Origin: Rostratula benghalensis | Lineage: Eukaryota; Chordata; Aves; Charadriiformes; Rostratulidae | Length of the DNA stretch: 64,000 bases | Direction of reading: 5' to 3' | Assembly (NCBI GenBank): GCA_013399305.1 | Contig: VXAI01000009.1 | Location: 895,604-959,603, forward strand | Part shown: positions 51,437 through 63,325 of the stretch, piece after piece | Numbering within the stretch: the stretch's first letter is position 1 | How the letters are laid out: every line of letters starts with the position of its first letter | Program-made: the position numbers and the translations under genes | The notes under the pieces: model-generated | Told to the model about the DNA's origin: nothing | Databases searched by the model: none | The model's input: only the letters and a program-made list of their open reading frames with translations

Positions 51437-52158
51437 CATCGTAAAGTATTGAAAGATTGTGTAGCAGCCTTCCACTCCTTCTATACTTTCTTGTTGCATG
51501 AGGCCTGACTTGTTTTCCCCCTGAAGTCTTGTATAATGGAGCAGTTTGAAGATCACCCTGAAAAGGACTGTCCTGTATTGACTGTCCTATGGACTGTTGG
51601 AAAAAATTTAGTTTCCCAAGTCCAGGTCTTGGTGCCAGTTCACCCAGGCTTCATTTCATAAATTCCAGCTCACTACATTCTTCCTTCCATTTGTCTAATC
51701 TAGCTGAGTCAGGCTCATTTTTCCTAAATTTCTGTAGTTTTGTGTTCTTTTGTAGGTAGATTAATTTAGGCTAGCTATAGATAAGGACCAGCATCTCTCC
51801 TGTATGTTTTTTTTGTTTTTTAGTCTACTGTTTGGATTGGAAGCGTTCGTCATGCAGATCCTTCAGTCTTCTTAGGATTTTTCTCTTTTATCCAATAATC
51901 CTCACATCCAGCGTTTGACTTTGGCCCAGGGATACAATAGCATGTGCCTGTATATAGAATATCTATGTAGAGTAGTGCTATTTGGCTTAACTTTATTAAT
52001 AAGCTTCTAAAATGTGAAGTTATGGGGTCAAGAGAAATGAACAATTCACTGTGGTGTCTCGGCTGAAATAAAAAATTCACTTCTTTATGAAGTTTGTTTC
52101 TTCAGACTTTTTGCAATGATGATCTTATTGTTCACACTCTTATTTCTTTCAGAATTTT
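51437..52158. other. Unique non-coding spacer between opposed CR1 copies
   Basis: No gene or repeat is recognised. A 76-codon minus frame (51850-52080) has no known match. Confidence 0.5.
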
Positions 52159-52741
52159 CATAGAATCATAGAACCATCTAGGTTGGAAAGGACTTTTAAG
52201 ATCATTGAGTCCAGCTACTAACCCAACACTGCCTAAACTATGTCTTCAGCACCACGTCTATACGTCTTTTAAATACTTCCAGGGATGGTGACTCAACCAC
52301 TTCCCTGGGCAGCCTGTTCCAATGCTTGATAATTCTTTAAGTGAAGAAATTTTTCCTAATATCCAATCTAAGCCTCCCCTGGTACAACTTGAGGCTATTT
52401 TATCTTGTGCTCTCCCTTGTTACTTGGGAGAAGAGACCGACTTTCACCTTTTACACCCTCCTTTCAGGAAATTGTAGAGAGCGATGAGGTCTGCCCTGAG
52501 CTTCCTTTTCTCCAGGCTGAACAAGCCCAGTTCCCTCAGCTCATAAGACCTACTCTCCAGATCTTCATCGGCCTCTTGGCCCTTCTCTGGACACACTCCA
52601 GCACCTCAATGTCTGTCTTGTAGGCAAGGGCCCCAAACTGAACACAGTAATGAGGTGGGGTCTCACCAGTACCGAGTACAGGGGGACAATCACTTCCCTA
52701 GTCCTACTCAGCACACTAATCCTGATACAGGCCAGGATGCT
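52159..52741 (-). mobile_element. CR1 LINE 3' end (minus), better preserved
   Basis: The plus strand starts CATAGAATCATAGAACC, the intact terminal repeat, and continues GGTTGGAAAGGACTTTTAAG, GACTCAACCACTTCCCTGGG, CAGCCTGTTCCAATGCTTGA, CTTGTTACTTGGGAGAAGAG, TTCTCCAGGCTGAACAAGCC, GACACACTCCAGCACCTCAATG and ends GGCCAGGATGCT. It is truncated inside ORF2 and belongs to the same subfamily as the 47.4-kb copy. It supplies the ORF2 segment that the other copy has lost. A 72-codon plus frame inside it is antisense noise. Confidence 0.95.
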
Positions 52742-53445
52742 TTGTCATAATGCATAATTTCTTCGCTTAAACCACATGCTGTGCAAATCCATCAGTCTTT
52801 TTAAAGTGTTCTGCCATTAACTTTTTTTTTTTTAATTCAGGCAAACCAATTCTTTAACCTCACAAGTGTATAGAATGTCTTTTGTTCTGACATATATTTT
52901 TAAGTTAGTCTCTGTTGGTAATATATTTTGCATTTATCTCTAAATGTGTTGTAGGACTGGTAAATGTGCCCCCTTTAAGATTCCCAGGATATACATGAGA
53001 CAGTCAGTGCCCCTTGTGTCTTCTGTCTGTCTCCTATAGTATTTAGAGGACACCATGAGGTCTCGATGCCTGTGATTTACTGTACTTGTGTTGTTGAAAG
53101 GTTTGTCAGAATACATAGGCAGTTTCATAGAAATTGTTGAAGATTTTGCAGTATTGAAATAAAAGCCATTTTAGAAATGTGGAGTGCAGACAATTTCTCT
53201 GTTCTTGATGATAAATACACTAACATGGTTTTATTGTGCTGCGTGGGATATAAAACTATAGAAAGGGAGAGGAAGGAGCACAAGTAATTTTTGAGCCTCG
53301 ACATACAGGTTCTTTAGCACATTCTTTGTGGTGTTTGGCTTAACTACACACGCAGAGTGTCTTGCCTGACACAGGTCCAATGGGTGAGAAATCTGGCTTC
53401 CTCCTGCTGAGTAACGAAAGGAAAGACAACCAGTGAGTGGTTATA

Positions 53446-53461
53446 CATATGTATACATATG
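53446..53461. repeat. 16-bp perfect palindrome
   Basis: CATATGTATACATATG is fully self-complementary. Short, and probably a TA/CA microsatellite derivative. Confidence 0.85.
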
Positions 53462-55439
53462 GAGGTTATGCCACGCAACGGGGTGCCTGTCTCTGACCTA
53501 GTCTTAGACGTGCTTGAATTGCTCCAGCCTTTTCTCTCCTCCTCTCTTGGCTTTCCTGTGCTTCACTACTGGTGGTCTGCTGGATACCATGCAGATGTTT
53601 TCCCCATGTTATTTCATGGTTATTTTTCAAGTGGTTTCTTAGTAGAAGGGATGGAGGGTCCACACATGGGAACATCTGCTCGAACAATTTTTCAAAGCAA
53701 ACAGCAGATGGCATTGCTGCTTCCTTTTGATCTTGCAAGAAAAATCCCATTCCAATGGTGTTGGTTTAAGTTTCAGGCTGCTTGGTAATGGTGTTCATGA
53801 GCTTTTGCTTCTCCCTTTTCTCTCAACAGTAGCGCTACTTGCAGATGTTTACTCTGCAGCTTTCTATTTTTCCTTTTTTTCTTTTATGACCTTAACTCCT
53901 ACTAGGTGTCATGATCTTTGGGTTTTTTTCTCAGCCCCCCTTATGGTACTTTATAAATAGTGCCATATCATCATTGCCAATTCTCTTTCTCCATTATATG
54001 CAAATTGTAGGGAACTTTTCAGCTTTGATTTTTCTGTGGGTCAACCTCTGTGTATAGTGAGTAGGGAACTTTATGTACATCTCTTTCGCTACTATTTTAT
54101 TTAAGAAAGCTTTCTCAAGGCAATTTCTTGGTTTCTAATTAGGGTTCTTCCTTTTTACTTAAAATTTGACATTCAGACAATTCAAGCACTTCAGTGTGTA
54201 AGAAATTTGAAATATTTAAGTGAATTTTTAGGCTCTTTTTTTGTCATTTTATGTAGCATTGATTGAGTTTTTAACTGAACCCCCTTTGCTATACACATAT
54301 TCATGTTTTATCACCCTGGTAAATTTATATTATTTCCTTAGGTATTCTGATGAAATCTTATTGTACAGAATGACCAGGTTGCTCTCATTAATGGGTGCAG
54401 TGCAAGAAATCAAATTTGCATTTGGGTGGTGAAAATATGACATAAAAAGTTCAGTTTGTAGAGAAGGGAGGCTGCAGTAAAATGTAAGACAGTAATAGCA
54501 GTAGGAACACAGTAAGAGAAATAGGAGCAGTCTCTGGGGGCAATTCAGTCGTGTTTATTGTCAGAGTTAAGAATGTCACTCCCCTTAACCACCCTGGAAG
54601 TTTAAGGTGGAGCCTTTGAGCACTCAGTCCCTTCGGAGCTGGAAGGCTGTTAATGGAGAGTACGGGTGATTTTGCCTTGTTTCTAAATTATACTAAAGCT
54701 GTATTAGGTCATTTTAGGTGGAGGCCAGCAGGACTCCTGTATTGAGAACTCTGATGCATTTGCACAGGGTCCTTTTTCAGGTCTTCTAAATTCACTAACT
54801 TTAAGTGTACCTCATCCTTCAGCCTCTGCTTATTTATGCTATACTGCCTCCATTTTTGTTATTTTATTTGTTTGTACCTGAATTTTCCTTATTAGCGTTA
54901 TTATTTCTTACAAAGACTTTGTCTCCCTGTTTTATTCTTCTTTAATGTTTCATTTGATATAATATCATTTCAATAATTTTAAGTTCGGTTCTAAATATTC
55001 AGTTGGTTGCTGATTGCTGTGTGTTCTTTAGAATGTCAAGATTAATTTATCAAGGGGCGGGGTGTTTTGGAGATTTTTTTCAAAAATTAATTTTAGACCT
55101 CCTCTAAAAGAAATAGTCTATTTATGTAAGTGATAAAATGCACAAAACATTTGCCTTGAATGCTCTGTGCTTTTTACTTGAATTTGACATTCGATGTTAA
55201 ACACCTCTAGAACTTGACATTATAATTGGAACCAAGAAATAAGTAAAGTAAAATAAAACACGTTTTCTATACACAGTTGCAAATGGCTTTGGTATCTCTC
55301 TATTCTCAGAAACAGGCAACTTAATTTTCTTATAATAGTTTGATTTCCCTATTGAGATAAATTTACAGATGGACATGAAATATATACAGTTCATATGTAC
55401 CTCATTTAGTTGAATAATAAACACAAATAAATAATGGGG

Positions 55440-55690
55440 ATGGAAAAAAAAAATGCCATTTTATCCACATCCTAATATTGTTGGAAAATTGGCAGGCATC
55501 AAGATGGGAAATTTGCATTGTCCATGTAAAAATTGCTCAAGAATTTTCCAAAAAGATGCAAATTAGCTAAATGTCTTTTTATTTGGTGCCATGAAAAATA
55601 GGTCCATATAGCAAAATTAATTAACTCCTTCAGTTAAAAATCTGATTTCAAATCCATTTGCAGGCTTCACTGTGTAATTTTCATATCCCA
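55440..55690. promoter_or_regulatory. Candidate conserved enhancer-like element with paired octamers
   Basis: The block is non-repetitive and AT-rich. It has a perfect POU octamer ATTTGCAT at 55511-55518 and its exact reverse complement ATGCAAAT at 55556-55563 (starts 45 bp apart), then AAATTAGC and TTAATTAA (55617-55624). POU proteins bind ATGCAAAT; TAAT words are homeodomain sites. Such clustering is typical of deeply conserved vertebrate non-coding elements. Conservation cannot be seen from one sequence. Confidence 0.3.
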
Positions 55691-57389
55691 AGACCTTTCA
55701 TTTTTGATGGCCAAAGTGGTCTTGCAACTTGTTCTGGAATAGTTAGTGACTCTCTGGCAGTAGTGAAATGATCTTTGCAGAGAGCTGTTGTATGGCTTTT
55801 TTCCTATTGTTGCTGTAGGAAGAAAGTTTTGGTGACTGTATCTGCTGAAGGGCATGGCCTAAAGACTGATGTGAAAGGTGGAACTCTCAGTGCGCTTAAG
55901 TTAGTTTTTCCTTTGTTTGCGTTTAAACAATGATCTAGTAATTGCTGCTAAAGATATGTCTTGCTCCCAGCTGTGCATTCCTCCCTTGTTGCCACCTCCA
56001 TTCCTGGAACAAGAAGGAGGATTTGTGGATTCACTTTTAGGCTTGCATTAGAGGATGCAACCAGGTAAAAACTACCCTGGCTGAAAGAACAGGAGGCCTG
56101 AAGTGGTGCGTGGAGCTGAGGATATCACACTGGCTGGGAGATTTATAATAACATATTTTATTATTCATATCATGGTAATTTTCAGAGCTGCTGTGACTAG
56201 ATGTTGTTAACCAAAAATTGTAGACTTACATTATTCTTTGATTCTCACCAAAAGGGATTTGCTTATATCTGCCAGCTACAAGCAGGATCTGACTCTTGTA
56301 CCAGTCCTCAAAGTGCTCTTTGCAGCTTGGTAAGAAGGAAATTCCAATTCCTGAGGTTCCTGTAGTGCATTAAATTTCGGTAATACTGAGGGGTTTGGAT
56401 TTGTTTTCTCCATAGAATCTCCATATGTCAGATTCACCTCATTTCAGTCTGGACCCAAGGCATGTTTTAAAACCTGAAGAAAAATATAATAGAGAAGACT
56501 TCAACAAAAGGAGAGATTATATTTTCAATTTTAAAATTGGCATCAAAGTTACAAAATGGACAATAATATAAAATGAGGGTTTGCATGCCAATGTTTTGCT
56601 AGTGTCTGCCTACGATTTCTCTGAACTGTCTCTCTCAAGGAGCCAAAGATTTGATTGAGTAGTATTCAATCTTAGTATTGTCACTCAAAACTAAGCTTGC
56701 TTTTTTACTCAAACCATACTTGCTGAGAACTGCATGAGCTATTCAATGGCACTTCACTGCTTGAATATGATTTCCAAATTGATTTCTAAAATTATTCTTT
56801 CCTTTGCAAATTAAAATTGTTTCATTCTGGGAAACCATCTACTCTGAGTTCATATATTCTGTCTGCTCCTGGCTCGAGACTATTATTTTTCTTCAGTTAT
56901 TTTTCTGAAGAATTCTCTTTTTTGTTCCTTTTTTAGAAAGGAAATGTAAGGATCCATAGCTCTCCTCAACGTTTGGCTGTGATGACACACATTCTCCTCC
57001 CCGTGGCTGTATGAAGTTGTGTATCTTCTTCCTCCTCCTTTTATTGTAAATGAAGCTTTTAGTGCTTGGGTTAGCGGCCATTGAAAACAAATTAAGTATT
57101 CAGAATTATTTGATCCAAGTAGCAAGACTGTTACAATAATTTGCAAATAAGATGCCTCTGGAATCATTCCTTCAGCTCAGAACTCTCTTCATAAATCCCA
57201 CATTATATCACTATTCATAATGCAGACAAAAAGAGCAAGCACTGCAAAGTGTGGATTTTTTTCCCACGCTAACTCACTTCACCCTATATAGTACAAGCGG
57301 GCATCTTTCGGTAGTTTTAGGGTTGCATGCCATCACACAGTCTTTGTGGTTGGGGCTGTATTATGCCAATGCACAAATGTTCCGTTGTG

Positions 57390-57452
57390 TGTTTGGACTA
57401 GATGATCTGTAGAGTTCCCTTCCAGTTCTGACAATTCTGTGATTCCGTAGTT
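57390..57452 (+). mobile_element. Short CR1 3'-terminal fragment (plus)
   Basis: TTTGGACTAGATGATCTGTAGAG, TTCCCTTCCAGTTCTGACAATTCTGTGATTCCGTAG reads as the last 60 bp of a CR1 3' UTR in sense orientation, ending in the diverged 8-bp terminal repeat. Sequence just before it, from about 57340, may belong to the same insertion but is too diverged to call. Confidence 0.8.
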
Positions 57453-60400
57453 TCATGGTAGAGAATATTAAGTCCGCACTGAACTCACAATTGATTGCGC
57501 TGAAATGTAAATCTTCTCAAGCTAGTAATAATAAAAATGTATTAAATACCTTACCATGCTAACTTCAGCAGGGTAAGTCCTACCATGAGGTCGTCACCCA
57601 AGTTTATACCTCATTTCTTAGATGAGCTTTCGTAATTTGTTCTATACAGCCACAATTAAAAAATACCAAATGAAAAAGTAAAAAAAAAAGACAGCCAATA
57701 ACAAGGCTAGATAGTTGGGGCATATTTTTTATTATTTTTATTTTTGCACTGTATTTCTTAAGCTGAGTATTTACTGAAAATATTAGTGTTTCTTTGGGCA
57801 ATCCATTGCAATCTCAAGACCTCATGGATTTCCAGGTTTTTCCAATTGTGATTTACACAGAATCTTAAAAAACAACAAAATTGATGTTGTAGGTGTGGCT
57901 TTTTTCCCCTTTTAAGAACCTCATGAAATCTTACTTTCAAAGCATAAGTGGTAGGCTAATGTTGTGTGCCTTTCAGGCTATTTGACAACACGTATAGTAT
58001 TCATTTGCTGATATGTCATGAAGCATTAGTTTATGCTTAAAAATCTTTCTACCTCATTTCTTCTTATTTAATCGTTGTCTCCTACGCATTCACAATTCTT
58101 CTAAAAGAGAAAACAGACGATGATGTTTTCTCATGAAGCAATTCTTTATTTGTTTATTCAGGAGTAGTGCATAAGGGACAACATTGGTTTGCATGGTCTC
58201 ACAGACAGATGAAGTAATAAATTTTGATTCCACGTCACGATTTTTCCTTTTTCTTTTTTTTTTTTTTTTTTGTCAGGTTTTTCTACTCTATTTTGGTAGC
58301 AATTTAATCTCATTTTGTATTAGTTTTCTAACCACTCAGGCAAATTTCCACGAAAGGCAAATATTCTTCTGCTATCCCACCCACTTGTTATCTGGGGACA
58401 GATGATCTTGGAATGAATATTCTTTCTGCCATTATGTGATCCACTGCCTTTTTTTATTCATATAAGGAACGAAAAGGACATTCACAATCCATTTATTATG
58501 TGGAAGTGTAAAGGACAAGTGGTGATCGTGCCATAGTATTTTGGTGCGCTAATGTTCTATTTTTGGTGTTTAACACAAATCTAGCAGTGTTCAGTACAGC
58601 TAAGACCTAACCTTGAACGTTAACAGAGTAGCTAGAGTTCCAACACTAACATAAGCATGCCAAGCATTTATATCAGGCTAGATTACTCGCCACTATTGAA
58701 GCTAAATGCAATTTTTATTCTCTAGATGGTCCATTTGAAAAATGAATAAGAAATCAGAGGTACAGGAAAATGGGAAAAGCGACTAATGTCCTGGTTTTCA
58801 CAATATACAGAAAATAAGTGGGCCTTCTTAAAAATTCTTTTAAAAAATCCTTTTCATTTTGTTGTGATTTGTGATTTTGTTTTGATTTATTCATTTTAGC
58901 AGGAAAGACTGAGGTGCTGTGAAAGGTATATGCTTACACAGTAGTATTAAGGCATGCACAGAACCCATAGCAGAATGCTGTTGGGAGGGGAAAACAAAGG
59001 AGGATGGGAACACATGAGCACCATTGGGAAAAGTAAGAAAAGGAGGGCAATCCAAAGGAAACAGATAAGGAGTGGGAAGAAGAAATGTGACACCTGGTGT
59101 CAGCAAGGACAGGAGGTGACGATGATAGGATTTGTTTGAAGGAGAGTGGTGTAATATCTTCTGTTTCACAAACTCTGGTGAGAAGGAATGGTTTAAGAAG
59201 GAAGTTAAGCAGAACAAGTGATTTGTTGTCACTGAGCCCACAGATGGTAGAACAAGAAATGCAGGAGTGCCTTTGATTAGCAGGGCTTGAATAGGTAGGT
59301 ATTGTAAGGCTTAATTAATTTATGTTTGTAGGAAGCTGTTAGGGTGTTATACTCTGCTATTTTCCATAATTGCATGTTAATATTTAATTTCACCACTTTG
59401 GTGCAAACAGCAGATTTAAACTATTACATGTTTAAGATTTAATGAATAAGATATAGCACTTGGTATCACAACAAAGTGCTAATTCCTGAGCCAGGGATCT
59501 AACATTTTGTTTATCTTACATTCTGTAATAGTGCACATGTGCATAGGGTAATGCTCTCCTCTAAAACTGTCCCTACCTCAGAGGCAGAAAAGTTTCTCTG
59601 TCGATAAATGTAATGGCATCAGGTCTCTCTGCTGGTGCTGTACGGAAAAGACAACATCCCTGAAAGCTTTACATTCTCACATTGTTGGAGCTTCTAAGTT
59701 TTGTCAGGTGCTGGTGACTTGGACCTAACACTGAGTTGTAACTCAGGAGACAAAACAGTTGGAAAACTTGGAGAAAGGCTCTAAGGGTCAGCGAAATTTA
59801 CTGTGGGCAGCTGCTGCTTCAAAGCAGCTCGCTATGCAGAAGCCTATTAAGAAGTAGTAGGTTACTTTCCTGCCGTTTCCCCAGCATGATGGATGACGTT
59901 CTGAAAAGTGAAAGGACTTCCTGTGCCACAGAGGTTTTCCCTGTGACTTCTTACCCAGACCCAGTTGCTTTCATCACACTGATTACACTTCTATCTAAAT
60001 ACTGTTATGGGTATCTCTAAATAAAATGTTTTCCACACATGATGTTAAAAGGAATTTGTTTTCATCTATGGTAGGTGTCTGAATGCCATTATTTGCAGAT
60101 GGTACTATTTATATTCTAAATCTCCATTTACAATTTAAAACAGCAATAAATTCTTACTAAAATAGATTCAAGCTGGAGAGCTCAGAACTGGAAATCCTTT
60201 TTTTTTCAGAGTTTGGTGTTCTTAGATTTTGCCACTTAACTTCTTAATATAATATGAGTCCTCAGCAGAGTTTAAAACTGTTTTTATTTTCATAGTATTA
60301 ATATGTAAAAGTCTGTTTGCATATGTCATAGTGTATCTAATTTTAACCTATTAAATCAGAGTACACTTAATTTAGAGTAGGGTAAATTCTTTGGTTTTTA

Positions 60401-61159
60401 ATAGCAATGTTCTTTAGCGAGATAAACGCTTTTCAAAAGTATGTGAAACTGTAGCAAAAATCTACATGAGATCAGCTAAGATAATACATCTTGTGAGCCA
60501 AACTACTTGATGACCCTAATTAAGATACTTATCTCCTCTTCCATACTTAAAATAGGGAAATGTAAATATTGATGTATCAGTGAAGACATTGTAATCGTGT
60601 GGGTTTGGGGTCTTTAATTTTGTATATATCACAGGAAACAGAACATACTGCTAAAAGAGAAAAATGCTTTCCATGTGATTGTTATCATTTAATCCAAATA
60701 TGTTTGAAGACAGTGAAAAATGTCCTTATAAATTCTGAGTGTTTCAAGATAAAAACTGTGGCCAAATCTTCAGCAGAAGCTTTTGCTGGAATGGTTTAGG
60801 AATGTGAAGAAAGGAGGGTCATGTAGTCCTGCTGCGTGTGTCTCTCTTGCTGCCTTTTGCTCCCTCTCCTTTATAACTTTTTCACTCTCTTGCCAATCTT
60901 AACCAGATCTAGTGAAGGGGTGGAAATCTCAGAGCTGTTCAGCTTCAATGAATTCTCTGAGAACAGGATGAGACAGGAATGCGTGCACTAGCTCAGAGCA
61001 AATGTCCAGTGAGCTCCCTCTGGCAATGGCTGTAAGTAGGATAAATAGGAAAATCATACCAGAACAGAGCAAGTGAAGACTGATACTTCTCCCAGTGTAT
61101 TTTCCCAGCTTCAGTCTATCACGTTATGGGCTTCATGCACCCCATCTCTGTCAATCAGT
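57453..61159. other. Unique non-coding DNA
   Basis: No gene is recognised. A T18 run lies at 58254-58271. A 116-codon minus frame (58891-59241) is rich in Leu, Pro and Ser and matches nothing I know. The block 59330-59480 is AT-rich with TTAATTAATTTAT, TTGCATGTTAATA and AACAAAG words and may be a regulatory element; this is inference only. Confidence 0.5.
58254..58271. repeat. T18 homopolymer
   Basis: Eighteen consecutive T followed by GTCAG. It is a length-variable tract; the following GTCAG gives it a superficial resemblance to a 3' splice site. Confidence 0.9.
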
Positions 61160-61275
61160 TTCATCTCAGACAACAGGCATTATTTGGGGTAGCCTTGTGA
61201 GATATAACTTCCCTCTATGAAAGCCACGCTGACTCCTCCTCTTGTAGAATTAGTAGCACATGGACAGACACGATA
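61160..61275 (-). mobile_element. Possible old CR1 ORF2 fragment (minus)
   Basis: The plus strand contains CCCTCTATGAAAGCCACGCTGACTCCTCC, which follows the pattern of antisense CR1 RT sequence (CCTTTCATAAACCCATGCTGACT). In sense the translation GGVSVAFIEGS can be placed against the CR1 RT region just upstream of motif A. It is heavily decayed and both ends are uncertain. Chance similarity is possible. Confidence 0.4.
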
Positions 61276-61418
61276 CTCATTGTTATTCATTTCTAGGGCT
61301 GTGCCTGTACAGAAGTTAGACATCTTGGGGTTTTTGCAGTTCTGCATATCCTCCCTGCTGTCCACGTGTTGTATCTTATTTGTTGCTTCTCCTTCTCCAT
61401 GCATTTTTCAGACATATT

Positions 61419-61502
61419 ATTGGCAGGAAGAAAAATTGCCTTTTGTGTCCCCCTTTCCCTATTGGCAGGAAGAAAAATTGCCTTTTGTGTCCCCCTTTCC
61501 CT
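61419..61502. repeat. Exact 42-bp tandem duplication
   Basis: Two identical adjacent units, 61419-61460 and 61461-61502, each beginning ATTGGCAGGAAGAAAAATTG and ending CCCCTTTCCCT. The 42-bp length is a multiple of three, so all reading frames pass through unchanged, and all three plus frames and one minus frame are open across the repeat. Perfect identity indicates a recent event, a polymorphic minisatellite, or an assembly duplication. Confidence 0.95.
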
Positions 61503-63254
61503 CTCACTTGTGTTCGCACAGCTCTTTGTACGGCTGCACCAGTTAGAGCAGGAACTGCTAAATCTGAAACCCCAGGGTCACAAAACACCCTTTTGTGGTC
61601 AGCACTACGTTGTTGCTTTCCTCATGAGAATTTCTGAGGGGTTTTCCTCTTTCTTTTAATGGTGCGCAAACACACCCAACCAAATATCTCTACCCAGGTT
61701 TGTTGGTTTGTGCCTGTGTCTGAGGTGAAAACAGCTTTCATTTCATTTGTCTAGTTATTTAAAAGCACTTAATCAACTCCCTTTACATTTATGGTGAATA
61801 AATAGTGACCGTTAGAAAAGTTCACCTCAGTAGCATTTATCCCAACCCAAAAAAGTAGCTTTGCAAGCAGAACTGAGGTTTAGACTAAACTGTATGTTGC
61901 ATTTAATTATGCCATTTGGAGATATTTTTGCTGTTTGCTTAAGGTTCTCCGTTGCTCCGTAGCAGCTCACCTGTACATTCTCTGTGCTGAAATCAGCCAA
62001 CTTACTTAAACAATTTGTGCAGTACGGCGCCTCAGCTGACTGACAGCTAGCTATTGTGGAAAAAGATGGTCTTGTTCTTTTTCCTTCCTAGTGTATCTTA
62101 TTTGTTCTTTAGCTGTGGAGCTTACCAAACTGACAGTGAGGGGACCCACAGGGCTCCGTGGTCAGCCAGTTCAGGGAGGAAAATCAGATCACCTCTATCC
62201 TGTTGGATTGTAAAATGAATTTTTCCTGACACTTCTTAAAACCTATTTCAGGAAATATCCAGGGAACTACAGATGAAGGAATTAGGCATCTGTGCTATGC
62301 AGATAAGCAGGAACTAGAATCAAATCTAGAATTAGTATGCATGCGGATGGAGTCAAACTGACCATAGCAATGGGAAGTCAGATTATGAGAGTTCAGAGGG
62401 AGTCAAAAGAAATGTGAACAAAAAAGGTAGTCTTGTTGGGTTATCAAGAGACTGTCTAAAGATTCTTTAAGAAACTGCCAGAAAAGTAAGGAAAGGGCAT
62501 TGTATAAATAACTGAATAAAAGGAAATAGCAAAATAAGAGTAAATGATCACTTTGCACAGCAAATGGAGATCACCACTGAGTCTTCTCAAAAAAAAAGCA
62601 GGAATAGGGAGGTGAAAGTCTGTGAATGATACTGTTACAGGAGGCAATCAAAATAAGGGCCAACTATAGAGAACTGCAGATGGAGGTTACAAAGTGCGTT
62701 TAATGGCTTTGTGATAGAATGTCAGGTAAAATCAGTTTAGATTAGTGTAAATTAATAGGTGAGGAAGGGGAGCAAAATCCTAGCTTTGCACATGAAAAGA
62801 CAGACCTTGAGATGTCTGTTACCACCCAGTAGTTAGGTCTTGGGCTTATAATAGATCTATTTCTAAACAGAAGTAAAAAAAAAATGTATTATATACCTTT
62901 AAAAAAAGAGACAAAGACAAATAATAGTCCTGGAAAAAAAGATTAGTTTAGTATCAATCAAAAGAAAACAAATCAAATGGCAGTAATTTTTTGGAAAAGA
63001 ACACAGAACAAAACAAAGAACAAATTTATGTTTCTTTGTACAGCTGTTGTTTTACCGTATTCTGAAGACCATACGCAGTATTCATACAGGGAACATTTAA
63101 ACAAGTCTGGACTCTTCTAGTTTGTAAAGGAATCCTGAGGAATATGAAATACAGGAGGAACTACCTCTGGTGTGGGGAATCCCTCAGCTGTAAATTACTG
63201 AAGTCAATTGTAGGGGGAAGGGTATCACGCTGCTCGTTCTGTTCTTAAACCCCT
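61503..63254. other. Unique non-coding DNA
   Basis: Nothing recognised beyond the tails of the open frames that cross the 42-bp duplication (ending by 61659). There are A9 runs near 62588 and 62878. No terminal repeats or splice-flanked frames stand out. Confidence 0.5.
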
Positions 63255-63325
63255 CAAACATCTGCTGTTGGGTACTGGGCTCGATGGAGCTTTGATCTGA
63301 CTCAGCCATTCTTAGGATGGTATGG
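63255..63325 (+). mobile_element. Old CR1 3'-end fragment (plus)
   Basis: CATCTGCTGTTGGGTACTGGGCTCGATGGAGCTTTGATCTGACTCAGCCATTCTTA follows the known 3' end of an older amniote CR1 type (a CATCTGCTATTGG ... ACTGGGCTAGATGGACCTTTGGTCTGACCCAG pattern). It is diverged and only about 70 bp can be placed. Confidence 0.6.

Larger units (their letters stand above)
52742..57389. other. Unique non-coding DNA; candidate regulatory element at 55.4-55.7 kb
   Basis: No gene is recognised. A 109-codon plus frame (53459-53788) overlaps a 94-codon minus frame and neither matches a known family. Perfect 16-bp palindrome CATATGTATACATATG at 53446-53461. T12 near 52832 and A10 near 55446. The stretch 55440-55690 is listed separately. 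Confidence 0.5.

Noticed and set aside
53459..53788. 109-codon plus frame as a gene
   Set aside because: A 94-codon minus frame overlaps it, there is no recognisable domain, no promoter, and no splice context.
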